Shown in pieces: positions 5,290 through 8,096 of a DNA stretch of 8,096 bases. The notes below the pieces were generated by a model. That model was not told the origin of the DNA. It saw only the letters and a program-made list of their open reading frames with translations, and ran no database searches. The stretch spans positions 1 to 8,096 of the forward strand of contig CANKBT010000131.1 in assembly GCA_947479995.1 (NCBI GenBank), given 5' to 3'. The translations under genes were made by a program, and so were the position numbers. Origin of the DNA: Frankiaceae bacterium. GTDB lineage: Bacteria; Actinomycetota; Actinomycetes; Mycobacteriales; SCTD01. How positions within the stretch are numbered: the stretch's first letter is position 1; the number at the start of each line of letters is the position of its first letter.

Positions 5290-6531
5290 ATGAGCTCCCC
5301 CGCCCCGTCCGACGCCGCCCGCGACCTCGACGTCGTCGTCTTCGGCGCCACCGGCTTCGTCGGCGCCCTCACCGCCGCCCACCTCGCCGAGCACGCGCCG
5401 GAGGGCGTGCGCGTCGGCCTCGCCGGCCGCTCGCTCGAGCGCCTCGAGCGCACGCGGGCCGGGCTGCCGGCCCGCGCCGCCGACTGGCCGCTGCTCGTCG
5501 CCGACAGCGACGACCCGGCCTCGCTCGCCGCCCTCGCGGCCGCGACCCGGGTGGTCGCGACCACCGTCGGGCCGTACCAGAAGTACGGGCTCCCGGTCGT
5601 CGCCGCCTGCGCCGCCGCCGGCACGTCGTACGCCGACCTCACCGGCGAGGTGCTGTTCGTGCGCCGGGCCGCCGACGACCACGACGAGGCGGCCCGCGCC
5701 AGCGGTGCGCGCATCGTCAACGCCTGCGGCTTCGACTCGATCCCGTCCGACCTCGGCGTGCTCATGGCGCACGAGGCCGCGCAGGCCGACGGCGCCGGCG
5801 AGCTCGAGGAGACGGTGCTGCTGCTGCGCTCGGCCAAGGGCGGCGTCAGCGGCGGCACGATCGACTCGCTGCGCACGCAGATGGCCGAGACGACCTCCGA
5901 CAGCGCCAAGCGCAGGGTCGTGCTCGACGCGTACGGGCTCAGCCCGGACCGCGGCGTCGAGCCCGACAGCGGCGAGCGCGACCAGCTGCTGCCGACCCGC
6001 GACCCGCTGCTCGGCCAGTGGGTCGCGCCCTTCGTCATGGCGACCTTCAACACCCGCATCGTGCGGCGCAGCAACGCCCTGCTCGGCTACGCGTACGGCA
6101 AGGGCTTCCGCTACCGCGAGGTCATGAGCGTGGGCAGGGGCCCGGCGGCGCCCCTCGTCGCCGCGGGCGTCAGCGCCGGGCTCGGGCTGCTCGCGGGCGG
6201 CATGGCGCTGCCGCCCACCCGCGCGCTGCTCGACCGCGTGCTGCCGAAGCCGGGTGACGGCCCGTCGGTGGAGGCGCGCGAGAAGGGCCACTTCCACGTG
6301 GAGGTGCACGCCCGCACCACGTCCGGCGCGACGTACGTGGCGACCGTCCGCGCCCAGGGCGACCCGGGCTACGCCGCCACCGCGGTGATGCTCGGCCAGA
6401 GCGCGCTGTGCCTCGCGCTCGACCCGCTGCCGGACCGCGCGGGCGTGCTCACGCCCGCCAGCGCGATGGGGTCGGCGCTCGTGCGGCGGCTGCGCGACGC
6501 CGGCTTCACGATGTCGGTCGAGCGGCGCTGA
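5290..6531 (+). CDS. Saccharopine-dehydrogenase-like / trans-acting enoyl-reductase-like NAD(P)-binding protein
   Basis: 413 residues, close to the 418-419 of the mycobacterial homologues Rv2449c and Rv2953, which it resembles throughout. Residues 13-25 (LDVVVFGATGFVG) are the Rossmann nucleotide-binding loop, with AGRS at 45-48 in the cofactor-selecting region. Family blocks follow: TTVGPYQKYG at 91-100, YADLTGE at 114-120, CGFDSIPSDLGV at 146-157, and SGGTIDSLR near 190. A hydrophobic stretch near 284-310 (LVAAGVSAGLGLLAGG) may associate with membrane. Rv2953 is a stand-alone enoyl reductase acting on polyketide intermediates of phenolic and phthiocerol lipids. No polyketide synthase is visible here, so its substrate may be another acyl lipid, by inference. 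The ATG at 5290 places the Rossmann motif at the usual distance. It is the only plus-strand gene, divergent from PHP and convergent with the lipoprotein gene. Confidence 0.88.
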   Translation: MSSPAPSDAARDLDVVVFGATGFVGALTAAHLAEHAPEGVRVGLAGRSLERLERTRAGLPARAADWPLLVADSDDPASLAALAAATRVVATTVGPYQKYGLPVVAACAAAGTSYADLTGEVLFVRRAADDHDEAARASGARIVNACGFDSIPSDLGVLMAHEAAQADGAGELEETVLLLRSAKGGVSGGTIDSLRTQMAETTSDSAKRRVVLDAYGLSPDRGVEPDSGERDQLLPTRDPLLGQWVAPFVMATFNTRIVRRSNALLGYAYGKGFRYREVMSVGRGPAAPLVAAGVSAGLGLLAGGMALPPTRALLDRVLPKPGDGPSVEAREKGHFHVEVHARTTSGATYVATVRAQGDPGYAATAVMLGQSALCLALDPLPDRAGVLTPASAMGSALVRRLRDAGFTMSVERR

Positions 6532-6542
6532 CCGCGCCGCTC
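6520..6542. terminator. Bidirectional hairpin terminator spanning two convergent stop codons
   Basis: GAGCGGCGC (6520-6528) pairs perfectly with GCGCCGCTC (6534-6542), giving a 9-bp stem with the 5-base loop TGACC. The loop holds the TGA of the plus-strand reductase gene, and the right arm includes two bases of the lipoprotein gene's stop. The genes are only 9 bases apart, so the hairpin must serve both directions. There is no U-tract, as is common in high-GC actinobacteria. The perfect stem placed exactly at the convergence point makes chance unlikely, but termination itself is inferred. Confidence 0.6.
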
Positions 6543-7230
6543 AGCCGGGGGTGACGTCGGCGCCGTCGAGCGCCTCCTGCGCGCACGACGGCGCCAGCTC
6601 GCCGTAGTAGGCGGCGAGCGGTGCCAGCCCGAGCGCCGCGCGCCGGTCGTCGACGCCCGCGGTGTCGGCGAGCGGCGTCGCCGGCGACGGCACGCCGCCG
6701 CGGCAGCGCACCTGCGTGCCGTGCACCTGCGGCTGCCCGGTGTTCACGGCCACGCGGTCCTCGAGGTAGGCGAGCTCGACCGGGTCGGCCTGCCCGGCCG
6801 CCACGGCGGGCCGCATCAGCGCCACCGCGCGCTGCTGCAGCGCGAGGTCGTCGTCGGCGTGCTGGGCGACCACCCACGCCCCCGTGGCCGCCTGCGCGCC
6901 GACCAGGTCGACGGTCGGCCAGCCGTGCGCGTCGAGCACGGCGCCGAGCCGCCGCTCCCGGGAGGTGTCCTGCGGGTAGGGCAGCCGCGCGCCGTCGGGC
7001 ACGCCCACGCCCAGCTCCGCCTGGTCGGCGGCGAGCATGGCGAGCAGCTCGTCGCGCAGCGCGGGATCGGCGACGTCGAGGTCGCGCGGCGCCGCCGGCG
7101 AGGCCGTCGCCGACGCCCTCGGCGCGACCGCGGGGCCCTCGCTGCCGGGCGACGGCGCGTACGCGGCGGGCGCACCGCCGCCGCACGCGGTGGCGGCGAG
7201 CAGCAGCGCGGGAGCCAGGGCGCGGCGCAC
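6541..7230 (-). CDS. DUF6624-type lipoprotein
   Basis: 229 residues. The N-terminus MRRALAPALLLAATAC is a lipoprotein signal with Cys16 as the likely lipidated residue. The lipobox is imperfect (Ala rather than Leu at -3). Residues 17-50 are a Gly/Ala/Ser/Pro-rich linker, as in exported anchored proteins. Residues 55-176 match the DUF6624 pattern: helix LRDELLAMLAADQAE, then HGWPTVDLVGAQAATGAWVVAQH at 102-124, DPVELAYLEDRVAVNTGQ at 149-166 and the closing HGTQVRC at 170-176. The domain's function is unknown; it is often a secreted or cytoplasmic stand-alone module. The start is GTG 7228-7230, only 2 bases beyond the SDR stop, so it is almost surely co-transcribed with the reductase and possibly translationally coupled. 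Cys176 and Cys221 could pair in the oxidising envelope. The lipoprotein nature is well supported, the DUF match moderately so. Confidence 0.75.
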   Translation of the reverse strand: MRRALAPALLLAATACGGGAPAAYAPSPGSEGPAVAPRASATASPAAPRDLDVADPALRDELLAMLAADQAELGVGVPDGARLPYPQDTSRERRLGAVLDAHGWPTVDLVGAQAATGAWVVAQHADDDLALQQRAVALMRPAVAAGQADPVELAYLEDRVAVNTGQPQVHGTQVRCRGGVPSPATPLADTAGVDDRRAALGLAPLAAYYGELAPSCAQEALDGADVTPG

Positions 7231-7232
7231 GC

Positions 7233-8096
7233 CTACCAGTGCACGCCCGGCAGCAGGCGGCTCATCACGAGGGCACCGCGCGACAGCGCCTCGGGCGGGC
7301 TGGTGCGCGAGCTCCTGTCGCCGCCGGCGGCCGTCGAGTCCGGGAACAGGTGGTAGGCGGTGTGCAGCACCGCGTCGACCACCTTCGGCGCGAGCGCGTT
7401 GGCGACGACGGCGGTCGTGCCGAGCTTGGTGCCGACGTGCTTGGGCTGGTCCTCCAGCGCGCGCACGATGAGCCCGGCGGCCTCCTCCGGCGACAGGGTC
7501 GGGAAGCGGTCGTACATCTTGGTCGGCGCGATCATCGGCGTGCGCACGAGCGGCATGTGCACGTTGGTGAACGTCACGCCGTCGCCGACCACCTCGGTCG
7601 CCGCGACGCGCGAGAAGGCGTCGAGCGCCGCCTTGCTCGCGACGTACGCCGAGAAGCGCGGCACGTTGGTCTGCACGCCGATCGACGACACGTTGACGAT
7701 GTGGCCGAAGTGCCGCTGCGTCATGTGCGGCAGCAGCGCGAGCACCAGGCGCACCGGCGCGAAGTAGTTCAGCGCCATCGTGCGCTCGTAGTCGTGGAAG
7801 CGGTCGTACGACAGCTTGATCGAGCGGCGGATCGAGCGGCCGGCGTTGTTGACCAGCATGTCGATGCCGTGGTGGTCGGCGAGCATCTGCTTGACGCAGG
7901 CGTCGACCGACTCGTTGCTCGTGAGGTCGACCGAGTAGACGGCGGCGGTGCCTCCGAGCGCCTCGACCTCGGCCTTGACCTTCTCGAGCTCCTCGGTGCG
8001 GCGCGCGAGCAGCAGCGGCACGCCGCCGCGCTTCGCGATCTGCAGCGCCGTCTCGCGGCCGATGCCCGACGAGGCGCCGGTGACGACGACGGTGCG
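7233..8096 (-). CDS. Short-chain dehydrogenase/reductase, 5' end outside the window (probable C-terminal module of an acyl-CoA reductase)
   Basis: 287 residues are visible and the frame stays open to the window edge. The classical SDR signature is complete: TGASSGIG (visible 6-13) for NAD(P) binding, NNAG (83-86), Ser137/Ser138 in NVSSIG, and the catalytic Tyr151 and Lys155 in YVASK. The phrases RSIRRSIKLSYDRFHDYERT, HMPLVRTPMIAPTKMYD and HTAYHLFPDS are hallmarks of the SDR half of mycobacterial-type two-domain fatty acyl-CoA reductases (AcrA1/Rv3391 style), where an NAD-dependent epimerase-like reductase domain precedes it. I therefore expect a protein of about 650 residues whose first half lies upstream of the window. 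A stand-alone SDR of about 290 residues is the alternative, since the visible part begins exactly at the first beta strand. The TAG stop at 7233-7235 lies 2 bases before the lipoprotein gene. Confidence 0.88.
   Translation of the reverse strand, partial: RTVVVTGASSGIGRETALQIAKRGGVPLLLARRTEELEKVKAEVEALGGTAAVYSVDLTSNESVDACVKQMLADHHGIDMLVNNAGRSIRRSIKLSYDRFHDYERTMALNYFAPVRLVLALLPHMTQRHFGHIVNVSSIGVQTNVPRFSAYVASKAALDAFSRVAATEVVGDGVTFTNVHMPLVRTPMIAPTKMYDRFPTLSPEEAAGLIVRALEDQPKHVGTKLGTTAVVANALAPKVVDAVLHTAYHLFPDSTAAGGDRSSRTSPPEALSRGALVMSRLLPGVHW

Noticed and set aside
5269..6309. Minus-strand open frame of 346 codons antisense to the plus-strand reductase gene
   Set aside because: The translation is compositionally skewed with no recognisable motif, and the opposite strand encodes a full-length conserved protein.
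1..8096. Search for a defence system, mobile element, biosynthetic cluster or RNA gene
   Set aside because: No transposase, integrase, nuclease-helicase set, toxin-antitoxin pair, tRNA-like cloverleaf or carrier-protein genes were recognised. Every stretch over 300 bases is accounted for by ordinary chromosomal genes.

Overview
The window is very GC-rich (G or C at almost every third codon position), densely coding DNA of chromosomal character. It is most likely from a high-GC actinobacterium. The supporting evidence is the codon use, the many GTG starts, and several families typical of actinomycetes: a Rv2449c/Rv2953-type enoyl-reductase-like protein, a DUF6624-type lipoprotein, the C-terminal SDR module of mycobacterial-type acyl-CoA reductases, and a PHP-MarC gene pair. 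I see no tRNA or rRNA, no insertion sequence, no phage gene and no CRISPR array. The genus cannot be fixed from this sequence alone.

Layout. Bases 1-5231 hold a run of six genes, all on the minus strand. In order of transcription they are: a PHP-domain phosphoesterase (4392-5231), a MarC-family membrane protein overlapping it by 4 bases (3781-4395), a secreted or membrane-anchored TPM-like protein with a Gly/Asp/Trp-rich tail (2445-3749), a PhoD-like metallophosphatase (786-2396), a maltose-acetyltransferase-type sugar O-acetyltransferase (208-750) and, after a 133-base gap with a hairpin, the first 24 codons of a PLP-dependent aminotransferase (1-74). Gaps in the first five genes are -4, 31, 48 and 35 bases, so they may form one transcript. 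A 58-base divergent intergenic region (5232-5289) separates this run from a plus-strand saccharopine-dehydrogenase-like gene (5290-6531). That gene converges, 9 bases apart, on a minus-strand lipoprotein gene (6541-7230), which lies 2 bases behind the 3' end of an SDR reductase gene (7233 to beyond 8096).

How they fit together. The left run does not make one recognisable pathway. PHP and PhoD proteins are both phosphoester hydrolases and MarC and the TPM-like protein are envelope proteins, so a housekeeping envelope/phosphate cluster is the most I would infer. On the right, the SDR module and the enoyl-reductase-like protein both resemble lipid-modifying reductases, but they are convergent and need not be co-regulated.

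Most useful points. The PHP gene can only be full length if it starts at a CTG codon preceded by a perfect AGGAGG. A perfect 9-bp hairpin straddles both stop codons of the convergent pair. The divergent region packs two candidate -10 elements and an inverted repeat into 58 bases. I did not find a convincing undescribed multi-gene system here.
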